Source: Azospirillum picis
GTDB taxonomy: Bacteria; Pseudomonadota; Alphaproteobacteria; Azospirillales; Azospirillaceae
Direction of reading: 5' to 3'
DNA: 64,000 nt
Assembly (NCBI RefSeq): GCF_017876115.1
Contig: NZ_JAGINO010000028.1
Span: 26,495-90,494 of the forward strand
Part shown: positions 48,501 to 56,583 of the stretch, in pieces
How positions within the stretch are numbered: the stretch's first letter is position 1
Layout: each line of letters starts with the position of its first letter
Notes under the pieces: generated by a model
Told to the model about the DNA's origin: nothing
Seen by the model: the letters and a program-made list of their open reading frames with translations, nothing else
Database searches by the model: none
Program-made: the position numbers and the translations under genes

Positions 48501-51500
48501 ATCGAGCCGAACCACGCCGGCATCGTACCGCTCCGGGCGGTCGCCGACGCCCTTCTGGCGAGCGGGCGGCTCGATCCCGAACGGTACGCCGAAGTCGTCG
48601 CCAGGCTGGAGCCCAACGCCGCTGGGCAACGCCTGACGCTCGGTGATCAGCTCGATTTCGAAGGCGACGCCTTGGAATCGCTCGCGGTCTCCGGCGCTCT
48701 GGAGGAGACGCTGACCAGCTTCGACGTCCGGGTCGATTTCCGCTACCTCGATGATGCGGCCGCCGCGCTCGCGACCCTTGAGGAGCGCCGACGGTTGGCC
48801 GATCGGCTGCGTGACTTGCGGGAGCGGGTTGCCGCGCGCGTGACGGCCGGACAATGGCGGCTGTTGCCGGCGCGCCGTCGCCTCGCCGACGAGGACGAGG
48901 ATACGGCCGGCAGTCGGTCCGCGGTCGAATTGTGCCTGCGCGAACTGCTGCACATCCCAGCCGGCGAAGCCGCCACGCTGTGGATCGATGACCGTTTCCT
49001 CAGCCGGTATGCGGAGGCGCAGGGACATCTCATCGTCGGCGTCGGCGACATCCTTTCCGCGCTCCGCGCAGCCAGCATCATCGACGCGCCGCGCCACTTC
49101 GCGTTCCTCCTACGGCTCCGTCGGGCACGGGCGCATTTCCTGCCGGTGACCACCGACGAGGCGCTGCACCACCTGGCCGCCGCCCGCATCGACGCCGGCG
49201 CCGTCATCGAGACGCCCGCCCTGCGCACGCTGCGGCAGTCTTTCGCCGACACGCTTGAGCTCGAGCCGTTCTGGTCGTTGCCAGCCCCGACGGCCGTCCG
49301 CGGACCGCACGGGGAACTGCCGCTGGTGCTGCGCGCCTTGCGGTTGTTCGACGAGGTGCTCCTGGCGATCTGGAAGCGTCTGGACCTCGACATCACGACC
49401 TGCGAGGCGTGGTCCGACTGGGCTTGGTCAGCCCTTAGGGCTCAGAGGTTCGCGCGCATGCCGCTTGCCGGCGGCGAAGAAGAAGTGCGCAGCCTGGCCG
49501 TTCAGCTCCTCGCCTCGCCGGTTGCCCAGGCCATCAGCTTATTCGCGGTGCGCGACGGCGCTGTACAGCGCCGTTGCCGCGCGCTCATGGCGTGGCTGGA
49601 GAGCCGCGTGTTGGCTCCAGTGCTCGATACCGACCCCGATCTCGTCGAAGCGGCGGCAGATTCGCTCGCGCAATCGCTCGCCGGCCTGCTGGAGACGGCC
49701 CCGGAGTCCGAATCCGCCCCGCCCGGAGAGGATGAGCTCCGACTCTGGAAGGACTTCCTGGTTCGCTTCGTAGCCATCCTCCCCGACGCGATCCGGTTGC
49801 GGCTCCACGCCAACAGCGTTTTCGCCAATGCCATCGACCTGCGCATCCGGACGCTACTTACGCTCAACGGCATCGATTTCGACGTCGAGGCGTTCTGGGG
49901 CGCGGTAGCGCGTGTCTGCTGCGGCAACACCGCGGCTTTGACGTCGGCCGACGGCAAAACCCAGGTCCGACTTGTGTCGTCCCGTAACATGGGCTCAGCC
50001 GGCTCCATCGCCGTGACCGGTGGGTTACGCTGCACCATCGCCGCGGATCCAGCCTTCGGCGCTCTGACGGGTAGCGAGCCCCTGCGCCGACGCTTCCTGG
50101 AGAAGCATCCGGAGTGGTTCGACCGCCCCACCGCCGAACGCGCCGCCCTGATCGCCGCAGTCGCGGCCGAACCCTCGGCGGCCACGCGGATGCGGCTTCT
50201 CATGGAGCACCGAGACCGCAGCGTCATCTGCCAACGCGCCCAACGCCGAATGGCCCTTGAGGAGCATGACCAACTCAAGCTCGCGCCTCCGGATGCGACC
50301 GACCTGCTGGGCCACCTGCGCCTCGACCCCACCGCTGGATCGCCGGCGGACGCTCTAGCGCAAGCGGCGCGGACCCTCGTTGAAGAACTCGGCCCGGTCG
50401 AGGCAGTTCGGCGCCTCGCCGGATTGCCAATTCCGCCGCCCGACGCCGTCGTGGCGGGGTTCGCCAGCCTTGCGCCGGACGAGCGGAACCGCGCCCTCGG
50501 TGTGCTCGCGGAGGAGTCGTCCGCCCCGCTTGGACGGTTGCATGTCCTCGCGCTGATGCGCCGTTTCAGCCATGCCAGCTTGGTCGCCGAACTCGACCGC
50601 CTGCTCGCCGATTGGGCGGAGGCTGGGGACTCCTTCGTTGCCCTCCTGCGCTGGACGGCGGGGCGGCCCGCCGACGAGCCCAGCTGGCGGCAGCTGAATG
50701 GAGCCTACCGTCTGGCACTGATCTGGACCCACGCGCATCAGGTGACCGATGCCCTTCTGGCTGCCGGAGCGACGCGGAAAGCGATCGCCGAGTTCCTCAA
50801 ATCGACGCCGAGCTCGCGACGGTTGGAGCGGGTGATGACCATAGAGGCCGGCTTCGACGACTCGATCCTCAACCCCGAAGTTATGCTGGACGGCGCCGCG
50901 CTGCTCGCCAATGGCTTGGCGTCGGCGCTCGGAGCGGAAGATGCCCTGCTGCTCGCGCCGGAACGGCGCGCGCACCTGGAGACCGCGTTGGGCTGGACGG
51001 AGGGGGACCGATGCGGCCTGCTCCCCTCGCTGCTGCGCGACACGCGCGGCCTGGAGGTGCCGTTCGGTTCGTTCCTCGGCCAGCGGCCGGACGCTCTGCT
51101 CGAGGCCGTTGCCGGTACCGGTGCCGGATGGCCGCGGGTCGGCGAGGTGGGGGAAATGGCACGCGCCGCTGTGCTCGCGCGGCCGCAAGAGGCGGACGGC
51201 TGGCTCTCCGTCCATTTCACTGGTCTCGACCGCATCGCGGCATGTCCCAACCTCGCCGAGGCCATTGCCAGGCTCGACGTCACGGCGCTCGCGACCGAGC
51301 CCGATCGCGCCGGCAGCTTCGTGCTGCAGATCGCCGCCGGGATTGCAGCCCGGATCGGGAACGAGCCCGCCCACCGGTTCCGAGACTGCCTCATGGTGGC
51401 CGCGGAGGCGCTAGCGCTTCGTCATCGCGGTCCCATCCTGCCGATGGACGACGAGGCGCAGGTTGCGCCTCCCGCCGTCGAGGCGGCACAGCGCCTGCTC

Positions 51501-51704
51501 GAGGCGTTGGGAGCGTTGGCGAAGCGGCCATCGCTGGCGGAGGCCGTCGCCGAGCTGGCGGACGGCCTGACGCGTGTAGCCGATGCTTGGCCAAATGCCG
51601 CCCCGCTCTGGCGCCACGTCGCCGGGCGGCTGGTCGAGCGCCTGCCGTTCGCCGTCGCTGAACCGCTTTGGCGGACGTGGGTGGGACTTCGCTCGCGCGC
51701 CTGA
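45525..51704 (+). CDS. 2059-aa protein: Mrr-like nuclease domain plus long helical repeats
   Basis: Residues about 18-150 resemble the restriction-endonuclease (Mrr/PF04471-like) fold: FEEMSRALFDKEAHLRNADF, then QKQYGIDIIADRA with Asp57, and VEVISCKCYRK with Lys74. The usual Gln or Glu two residues before the Lys is a Ser here. Residues about 185-850 are Ala/Leu/Arg-rich helical repeats of TPR type. The following 1200 residues are also mainly helical and unassigned. I see no Walker motif. It stands alone; no partner gene is tightly linked on either side. The arrangement (nuclease head and huge repeat body) is that of large single-gene defence or DNA-surveillance proteins, but the function is inferred. 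Start is ATG 45525, beside the IS701 relic. Confidence 0.7.
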   Translation: MPDHPVQPSPNPYAPPNFFEMDDRQFEEMSRALFDKEAHLRNADFYGTPGQKQYGIDIIADRAAGDGVEVISCKCYRKHANWQIKKFSDEFLEHWDDLWKPQGVRRFVLASAARTDTTQMQNAIRAEFKRFKKLGVDYEVWHPGRLQELLRPHRPIVVQYIGAYHATRICGSETLEMAGMTGGGLVNALLASQTVELQRLLAGTVPPRIERAIDRIRRGDGRSAEDDLTTIRTDPQTWAVLGADVQARVLRLSASCRLRLDDLVAAEALADEADRLCPPPDEPRLRALIGLRREGPEKALAVLGNPVSPDGVHLQVGLLIVAGRLDEAGTVLEGWSATAAPHAEASRLRALLALERNDRDGALAAVRDAERLEPSWAAVRETGGRVRYALAVSRAVPPSALRAPNPIDPGLILEDETARRLLTEADQAFVGWLEAPLDEEERRVAETWRLATLAARRHRPAAAADYAAELLNREPTHWGAIAWSLTRDYPFDRPATLEALDRLLAAGDGEAAHLIAAVWIELDQGRTDDARNLLDRHAGRFTQREDAALLRFWRDRLAVAPKDRSEAPQAGLAQALDEALNAGDWRPVADLLARLADDAEHRPLLLPASRALAEANRWAELRAHINTLAKHIATPEAIRLAAFIAGNTGAPDHAIELIEAYQDASGVAILPNDLHRLRAAALWLSGDIAGALRDAQELALISGEPGDLIRQAEFALQVGNLTLAELTIRTPAVLSALSGEYAVQWAGRLASVAPATSRRLLEHAVEQGLPDAAIPAALGQSLRLADERIIRRLSAELARLAAADPAGPVWALDALELPKWLAEARRRAEDAAGRHARGEIPAHIIAPAMGPGFADLFCRTGTDEAIAQPRRPPLLIQYGGRLAVPTTLGFPFAAPLHIDTTALLLAHGIGLLDVLDDTGAPLYLPSALPQAIAHLEVEALAHQPDRAAAQDAIRRAVAASRARSTATDGPAAVGARRAWRVVHGFDAQEEPLIEPNHAGIVPLRAVADALLASGRLDPERYAEVVARLEPNAAGQRLTLGDQLDFEGDALESLAVSGALEETLTSFDVRVDFRYLDDAAAALATLEERRRLADRLRDLRERVAARVTAGQWRLLPARRRLADEDEDTAGSRSAVELCLRELLHIPAGEAATLWIDDRFLSRYAEAQGHLIVGVGDILSALRAASIIDAPRHFAFLLRLRRARAHFLPVTTDEALHHLAAARIDAGAVIETPALRTLRQSFADTLELEPFWSLPAPTAVRGPHGELPLVLRALRLFDEVLLAIWKRLDLDITTCEAWSDWAWSALRAQRFARMPLAGGEEEVRSLAVQLLASPVAQAISLFAVRDGAVQRRCRALMAWLESRVLAPVLDTDPDLVEAAADSLAQSLAGLLETAPESESAPPGEDELRLWKDFLVRFVAILPDAIRLRLHANSVFANAIDLRIRTLLTLNGIDFDVEAFWGAVARVCCGNTAALTSADGKTQVRLVSSRNMGSAGSIAVTGGLRCTIAADPAFGALTGSEPLRRRFLEKHPEWFDRPTAERAALIAAVAAEPSAATRMRLLMEHRDRSVICQRAQRRMALEEHDQLKLAPPDATDLLGHLRLDPTAGSPADALAQAARTLVEELGPVEAVRRLAGLPIPPPDAVVAGFASLAPDERNRALGVLAEESSAPLGRLHVLALMRRFSHASLVAELDRLLADWAEAGDSFVALLRWTAGRPADEPSWRQLNGAYRLALIWTHAHQVTDALLAAGATRKAIAEFLKSTPSSRRLERVMTIEAGFDDSILNPEVMLDGAALLANGLASALGAEDALLLAPERRAHLETALGWTEGDRCGLLPSLLRDTRGLEVPFGSFLGQRPDALLEAVAGTGAGWPRVGEVGEMARAAVLARPQEADGWLSVHFTGLDRIAACPNLAEAIARLDVTALATEPDRAGSFVLQIAAGIAARIGNEPAHRFRDCLMVAAEALALRHRGPILPMDDEAQVAPPAVEAAQRLLEALGALAKRPSLAEAVAELADGLTRVADAWPNAAPLWRHVAGRLVERLPFAVAEPLWRTWVGLRSRA

Positions 51705-51876
51705 GCCGCATGCGCCGGCATGGGCACCAAGCTGGAGGGCGCGTTCGTCGGTTATGGGAACAAAGATTGACATCAGCCAGGTTCCCGTTCCACCCATGGA
51801 ACGTGATTGCCAAGGCTGCTGGACATGCTGCATCGTCAAACTATAATGCCATGGTCGGCGCACGATAGAGGCGATC

Positions 51877-52077
51877 ATGCTTGACGATGAGCGGAAGGCG
51901 GCGGTGAAGGAGGCGATGGCTTCTCTACCGCTCACCGAGCGGCAGCGCGAGTTGGCTGATGAGACACTTGAGGATATGACGCCAGAGAACGCCGACCGGA
52001 TTATTGCTGCACATCGCAAGTTGATCGAAAAATTGCCTGCTGCCCTTCTTGCGATCAGGGCAGTACGAGGGCGATAA
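51877..52077 (+). CDS. small helical protein (66 aa)
   Basis: ATG at 51877 follows GAGGCG. The 66-aa product is charged and helical (LDDERKAAVKEAMASLPLTE, then RQRELADETLEDM). No domain recognised. It lies 170 bases after the large nuclease-repeat gene and may be independent of it. Confidence 0.5.
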   Translation: MLDDERKAAVKEAMASLPLTERQRELADETLEDMTPENADRIIAAHRKLIEKLPAALLAIRAVRGR

Positions 52078-52414
52078 GCGGTTCAGGCGTCATTTGCGCT
52101 ACATCATCGGCCTGAGCATTATGCTCCGATACGGTCGGAGGTTTCCATGGGTATTCTGGGCCAGATTATCTCCTCGCTATTGATCGTATAGCACATCCAC
52201 AGTTAGATTTAAGCCGTCAATGCATAGATTGAAGACATGCGCAATCACGCGGTCAAAGTCGGACCGCTGTGTTATGTGCGTCGAACTGAGCTGGGGCCGC
52301 TATAAGCGGAATCGGTGAACCAATATACAGATCACTCCAGACGAAGGCCGCCCATTGCGTCGGGCCCCCGTTTGAGAAGTCGGATCAGATGAGCGGTCGT
52401 AGGCCCTCGTAAAC
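52078..52414. other. intergenic, no feature recognised
   Basis: 337 bases with no convincing frame. GC is lower than in the neighbours. It lies upstream (in plus orientation) of the relaxase gene, so an origin of transfer could be here, but I found no clear inverted repeat with a nick-site-like sequence. Confidence 0.2.
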
Positions 52415-52609
52415 CTAAGGCACCTCGCGCGACGCCGCGCGCATCGCCTCCCCGATCGCCAAGCCGGCCTCGTCGGCGTCGATGTGGATCGCCCGAGCGA
52501 CCGTGCGGATCATGCAGCGCGACGGGTCCGCGACAGCCATGAGTACCGCGCGGGCATCCATCACATACCTGCCCCAGCGCGGCGCAACCATCTCGTCGTC
52601 CAATGCCAT
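52415..52609 (-). CDS. small hypothetical protein (64 aa)
   Basis: ATG at 52609 is preceded by GAGGAA on the minus strand. The 64-aa product (VAPRWGRYVMDARAVLMAVA, then TVARAIHIDADEAGLAIGEA) is soluble and helical. It is divergent from the relaxase gene. Family unknown. Confidence 0.5.
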   Translation of the reverse strand: MALDDEMVAPRWGRYVMDARAVLMAVADPSRCMIRTVARAIHIDADEAGLAIGEAMRAASREVP

Positions 52610-52824
52610 CGGTTCCTCGTCCTTGAGCCGGCAGATTGCGTCACATGCGCATCAGCGGCGACGTGAGCGCGGCATCGCGGCAATCAGCGGCGAGTTGGGC
52701 GACGTGATTCATCTTGGCCCTCCGGTTGCACGGATCGACAAATGGGATCGCCGGTAAGTGGCGTGTAGCACCGGATTCCACCACATCCAAGCAGGCCCAC
52801 CCACGGAGATGGGAGGAGCGCACC

Positions 52825-53838
52825 ATGGCAAGCAAGCACTTCAGGCACCGCCACGTCAGCAAGTCGACGGACGGCTGGGACAAGAAGGTGTACGATGCGC
52901 TGCGATACGACGCACGCGGCAGCGAGGAGGTTGTGGCCGTCTGGACTGGCGGTGGCCTCCCGCCGGCGAAGGCCGGAGACGCGAGGGAGGCGACGCGGGC
53001 GTGGCTCGACTTCGCCGGGCGGCTACGGATCAACGCCCGCGCAATGGAGGAGGCCCACCTGGGCCTCGATCACGACCTGAGCCAGGCCCAGAACGTCGCC
53101 ATGGTGCAGGCATGGGTTGACCGGGTGACCGGCGGCGTCTGCCCGTACCTCGTTGCGATCCACGCGAACGAGGCCAAGCCTGCGGCCTCGCCGGGCAGGC
53201 GGCCGAAGTCGAAGAACTGGCACGCGCATGTCGCCTGGATAGACCGAAACTCCGAGACGCTGCGGCCGCACTTGAACGTCTCTGAGTTCAAGGGCAAGGG
53301 CCCGACCAGAAGCCTCCGCGCGTGGTGGGAGAAAGTCAAGAACGAGCACCGCGCGCGAGCCGGCCTGGAGCCGGTTATCCTCGCCAGGTCCCCCGGCGAG
53401 CGGCGACCGCGTGTGACCCAGGCCGGGCTCAATCGAGCCGGTGAGCGCACCGCGCACGCGCTGCGCTGCGCCCTCGACATGATCGAACGCATTCGCGCGG
53501 CGGCCAGCCGGAGGGCGCGCAAGCTGATCGACATCGCGAAGCGTCTGCGCGAGCAGCTCCGCGAGGCCATCGCTCGCGCCGAGCACGCGGAGCGGCAGCT
53601 TGCCACCGCTAGGCGGGCGCTCGAAGAGGCGACGCAACGCGAACTTGAGCTCGGGCACGCGGTGAGCGAGCTCCGCGCCAGGGACCGCGAGCGGGCGAAG
53701 GCCGATGAGATGGCGCGGGCGATCGCCACGATCCGTTCCGCTGGCACGAAAGAGCAGCGCGACAACGACGCGCATCACAACGCACTCCAGCGAGCCGCCC
53801 GCAGCTTCGGCACAGACCCGACCAGCCGCACCCGCTGA
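52825..53838 (+). CDS. MobA/MobL-like relaxase
   Basis: ATG at 52825 follows GGGAGGAG; 337 aa. The N-terminal domain shows the MobA/MobL pattern: LGLDHDLSQAQNVAMVQAWV and then PYLVAIHANE (His113), followed by WHAHVAWID with the His133-Ala-His135 metal-binding motif. Tyr23 in KKVYDALRY is a candidate nucleophile. The C-terminal 130 residues form a charged coiled coil. Relaxases of this class nick oriT of mobilisable plasmids and islands. It is unusually short for the family and has no helicase/primase domain. A strong terminator follows at 53862. Confidence 0.65.
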   Translation: MASKHFRHRHVSKSTDGWDKKVYDALRYDARGSEEVVAVWTGGGLPPAKAGDAREATRAWLDFAGRLRINARAMEEAHLGLDHDLSQAQNVAMVQAWVDRVTGGVCPYLVAIHANEAKPAASPGRRPKSKNWHAHVAWIDRNSETLRPHLNVSEFKGKGPTRSLRAWWEKVKNEHRARAGLEPVILARSPGERRPRVTQAGLNRAGERTAHALRCALDMIERIRAAASRRARKLIDIAKRLREQLREAIARAEHAERQLATARRALEEATQRELELGHAVSELRARDRERAKADEMARAIATIRSAGTKEQRDNDAHHNALQRAARSFGTDPTSRTR

Positions 53839-53861
53839 TTTCACGGCAAATCGCACCGCAA

Positions 53862-53889
53862 CGGCCGCCCGGACCACTCCGGGCGGCCG
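53862..53889 (+). terminator. intrinsic terminator after relaxase gene
   Basis: A perfect 12-base stem CGGCCGCCCGGA (53862-53873) pairs with TCCGGGCGGCCG (53878-53889) around a CCAC loop, followed by CTTTCGTT. It lies 24 bases after the relaxase stop. Confidence 0.8.
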
Positions 53890-54068
53890 CTTTCGTTGAT
53901 AACGGACTCCGCGCTCCTGCAGTCGCCACTCATGAAACCCCTAATCGTGCCAACATAGGGGTTTTTCTTAAATACACGCAAATATCAGATTAGATGCTAC
54001 TAATCATCGGGCTGCCCATGGAAGAATAGCTTGGATTTTGTGAAATTCCATCAGAAGCGCAGCGCTTC

Positions 54069-54112
54069 AGCCGCACAACGACCGCGAACCAGCCGCACAA
54101 CGACCGCAAACC
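54069..54112. repeat. two tandem 22-base repeats
   Basis: AGCCGCACAACGACCGCGAA plus CC (54069-54090) is repeated directly (54091-54112) with one mismatch. They lie in the 400-base non-coding stretch before the 161-aa gene. Confidence 0.8.
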
Positions 54113-54143
54113 AGCAGCGACGACCGTAGCGCCCCGCGTTTAG

Positions 54144-54238
54144 TCTCCCATCGGGAAACTTTTCGGCGCGCAGGCGATAAATTGCCTCCCATTGGTAGAC
54201 AGGAAGTGCTCGACGGCAACGGTCTCCCATTTGTAGAC
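54144..54238. repeat. three spaced 16-base direct repeats upstream of 161-aa gene
   Basis: TCTCCCATCGGGAAAC (54144-54159), CCTCCCATTGGTAGAC (54185-54200) and TCTCCCATTTGTAGAC (54223-54238) are related and spaced 41 and 38 bases apart, close to four helical turns. They lie 70-170 bases before the start at 54312. They could be operator sites or iteron-like sites. Confidence 0.6.
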
Positions 54239-54311
54239 TTAATAATGATCAGAAAGCGGCGCCATGCCGCCCTGATCCGCCGGAGGACTGAGGATAGGCG
54301 AGGAGGTGGGC

Positions 54312-54797
54312 ATGGACACGCTGAGCATTGAGATCGCCGCGCAGTATCCGGACGCCATTGCGCCGCATGTCGTCGCCGCACTTGAGCGCGTGAACCTGAG
54401 CCGCCGGACGTTCCTATTGGCGTCCGACGTCGGCGGCATGGTCGAGCTCGATCTCGTCGGCGCCGGGCAGCAGTTGCCCTACTGGTCCGCCGAGGCGTTC
54501 CGCGGGCGCGCCGACCGCCCAGAGACTCGCGACGAGGACGATCATATTGAGGCCCTCGCGGCCGGCATCGCGCGACGGGCCGCGGCGCGCATCCTCGCTG
54601 GCATCGACCGTGAGCGCGCGGCTATCGCCTGGCGGCTGGAGCAGATCTCGGCGTCGGCGCACGCACGGATGCGGAACGCCGACTCAATCCGCGCGCTGCG
54701 CGGCGAGCTTGCCGCAGTCACATCGCAGGCTTGGCTCTACGACAGCCTCATCGAGCGGCACGGCCGGAACATCATCGACATACTCGCGAGGGCCTGA
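54312..54797 (+). CDS. hypothetical protein (161 aa)
   Basis: ATG at 54312 follows GAGGAGG with good spacing, so it is preferred over the GTG at 54306. The N-terminal half has a beta/alpha pattern (DAIAPHVVAALERVNLSRRT, then VELDLVGAGQQLPYW). The C-terminal half is a long Arg/Ala-rich helix. No family recognised. It ends two bases before the next gene, so the two are co-transcribed. Confidence 0.6.
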   Translation: MDTLSIEIAAQYPDAIAPHVVAALERVNLSRRTFLLASDVGGMVELDLVGAGQQLPYWSAEAFRGRADRPETRDEDDHIEALAAGIARRAAARILAGIDRERAAIAWRLEQISASAHARMRNADSIRALRGELAAVTSQAWLYDSLIERHGRNIIDILARA

Positions 54798-54799
54798 TC

Positions 54800-55630
54800 A
54801 TGAGCGCGATCAAGATCAACGTGCCCGACGCGCTGGAGCGGCTCGGGCTAGAGCAGCAGGACCTCGCTGACTTCTTGAGTGCCTTCGCTGGCGGCGAGGT
54901 CGTGAGCCGCAACACCGTCTGGCGCTGGTGCTCTGCCGACCGGTCCCCTGGGAGCACGCCGCACGCGCGCAGCGCTCCTCCGGCCGCGAGGGCGATGCTC
55001 TGGCTCCTCGGCGAGCTGCCGACCGAGCAGCGCGCCGACCTGATCGCCCGCGCAGCAGCCTCCCGCGCCGCGGCGCCAGAGCGGCCGAATGGGCCCCGAA
55101 AGGCCAAGCCCGCACAGAGCCCCTCTGAGCCGCCGGAGACCACAATCCCAAGCGCGCCGACAAAAGCGGCGGCCACAGAGGCTCTCAGGGCTTCGCTTGA
55201 GCGGGAAGGACCGAAGAAGCCGGCCAGGGCGCCGGCCAGGGCGCCAGCCGCGAAGCCGTCGAAGAAGTCAGCCGGAAGGCGGATCAGCAGCGAGGTCGCC
55301 GCGGCCGCCGCGGCAGAGATCGAGCGCGTTGCGAAGCTGCACGAGTCCCGCGAGCGCTTGGGCCGCCCCAGCCGGATCGGCTTCGGGGGGCGGATGATCG
55401 CGATCGGCGGCGGCTGGACCCTGACGCACGAGCCGGACGGCTGGATGCTCAGCAACGCCGATCTCAGCGCCGACGCGTACATCCGCGATGGCGAGACAGA
55501 GGCGCAAGCGCAGGCGCGGATCGAGAAGACTGCGCTGGCCTCAACGATCCGCGGCCTCGACATGGTCAAGGCGTCGGCACTCCGTGCCGAGGACATTCCG
55601 CGGATGCTGGACGACCGCCGGCGCGAGTGA
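54800..55630 (+). CDS. hypothetical protein with N-terminal HTH-like region (276 aa)
   Basis: ATG at 54800, two bases after the upstream stop. Residues 1-75 (VPDALERLGLEQQDLADFLS, then NTVWRWCSADRSPG) look like a DNA-binding helix-turn-helix of the XRE/phage type with a conserved WRW. An Ala/Pro/Lys-rich linker with a duplicated PARAPARAP follows. The C-terminal 90 residues form a separate beta-alpha domain (GGRMIAIGGGWTLTHEPDGW). It probably regulates itself and the 161-aa gene, perhaps through the upstream repeats, but that is inference. Confidence 0.55.
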   Translation: MSAIKINVPDALERLGLEQQDLADFLSAFAGGEVVSRNTVWRWCSADRSPGSTPHARSAPPAARAMLWLLGELPTEQRADLIARAAASRAAAPERPNGPRKAKPAQSPSEPPETTIPSAPTKAAATEALRASLEREGPKKPARAPARAPAAKPSKKSAGRRISSEVAAAAAAEIERVAKLHESRERLGRPSRIGFGGRMIAIGGGWTLTHEPDGWMLSNADLSADAYIRDGETEAQAQARIEKTALASTIRGLDMVKASALRAEDIPRMLDDRRRE

Positions 55631-55689
55631 GACCCATATCAACCCGACGAGCGCAGCGCCACCGGCATCGCGTCATCGTACGGCTACTA

Positions 55690-55712
55690 GCCCCGCCGGC
55701 ACCCGGCGGGGC
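55690..55712. terminator. bidirectional intrinsic terminator
   Basis: GCCCCGCCG (55690-55698) pairs with CGGCGGGGC (55704-55712) around GCACC, followed by ATATCTTT. It lies between two convergent genes and can serve both. Confidence 0.7.
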
Positions 55713-55725
55713 ATATCTTTGGGGA

Positions 55726-56088
55726 TCAGTCCAGGCCAGCCCCGTCGCGCTCACCGAGCATCCGCTCAATCTCTGCTGTCTGCTCGGGATGGCGCGCCGC
55801 GGCCTCCCGGTCGATCTTCGCGAGGACCAGACGCGCGCGCAACTGCGACAAGGCCCACATCCGCTCGTGGCTCGACAGCTCGCGAGGACGCGCCCCGCCA
55901 GAATTACGGAGGAACATCGGTGAACCGTCAATCCGCTCAATGGCTGCGCGCACCTCTTCCTCCGCGCGCGATGAATAACCGAGGGCGTTGACAGTCCATG
56001 CGTCAACAATCCGGCCGCCGTCGACACCCGCGAACAATCGTTGGTCGCCGAGAATGACGACGATCTCACCGACATCAATCATGGCCAT
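55726..56088 (-). CDS. hypothetical protein (120 aa)
   Basis: 120 aa on the minus strand; a second ATG lies two codons in. The sequence IDVGEIVVILGDQRLFAGVD then GRIVDAWTVNALGYSSRAEE has a beta-hairpin start and a helical C terminus. No family recognised. It converges on the 276-aa gene, with the terminator between them. Confidence 0.5.
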   Translation of the reverse strand: MAMIDVGEIVVILGDQRLFAGVDGGRIVDAWTVNALGYSSRAEEEVRAAIERIDGSPMFLRNSGGARPRELSSHERMWALSQLRARLVLAKIDREAAARHPEQTAEIERMLGERDGAGLD

Positions 56089-56165
56089 CCCCGCACCGCC
56101 ACGCAGTTACAACATGATGCTCGGACAGCAGGATACATGATGCTCGACTACCGAGGGAGGCCAGA

Positions 56166-56528
56166 TTGATACGCAGCCTGGTGATGAGCTACGATACAGA
56201 ACCATTCGATGTCGCATTGACGATCGTTGAGATGTTGCCGCACCTGCCGCCGGAGAAAGTCTGGCTGTACGTGGCGACATCTCGTGAGCCACAGGGCTTC
56301 CGGATTGTAGCCGAAGAGGGCTCGGACCCGCCACCATGTAGTGCCGATGCCGTCCTGGAAGTGGCGCGCCAGCTGACGCTCGGCGCTGCAGATGCGGCTA
56401 CATGGCTTCGCCAGCGCGGGCGGCCGACGCCGGACATGAGCGATGCCCTTCCAGCGCTACGCGCGTGGAAGCCGACGGGGCACCAGCTGATGCGCACAGC
56501 GGTGCTCATGAGCGAGCGGCACACATGA
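56166..56528 (+). CDS. hypothetical protein (120 aa)
   Basis: A TTG at 56166 follows GAGGGAGG with good spacing, giving 120 aa; an ATG at 56184 is the alternative. The product has an N-terminal alpha/beta region (FDVALTIVEMLPHLPPEKVW) and a helical C terminus. It is divergent from the minus-strand 120-aa gene. Function unknown. Confidence 0.5.
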   Translation: MIRSLVMSYDTEPFDVALTIVEMLPHLPPEKVWLYVATSREPQGFRIVAEEGSDPPPCSADAVLEVARQLTLGAADAATWLRQRGRPTPDMSDALPALRAWKPTGHQLMRTAVLMSERHT

Positions 56529-56534
56529 CAACTT

Positions 56535-56572
56535 GCCTGTGTTGGTATAACTCTCCCTTTACCAACACAGGC
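56535..56572. promoter_or_regulatory. perfect 13-base inverted repeat upstream of nucleotidyltransferase gene
   Basis: GCCTGTGTTGGTA (56535-56547) is exactly inverted as TACCAACACAGGC (56560-56572) with a 12-base AT/CT-rich spacer. It ends 11 bases before the ATG at 56584 and contains TATAAC, a -10-like sequence. No T-run follows on either strand, so it is more likely an operator than a terminator. Confidence 0.65.
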
Positions 56573-56583
56573 GAGATGCCGCC

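Noticed and set aside
46988..49097. Two long minus-strand frames opposite the 2059-aa gene
   Set aside because: Arg/Ser/Ala-rich shadow sequence without starts or domains; the plus frame is continuous for 6.2 kb.
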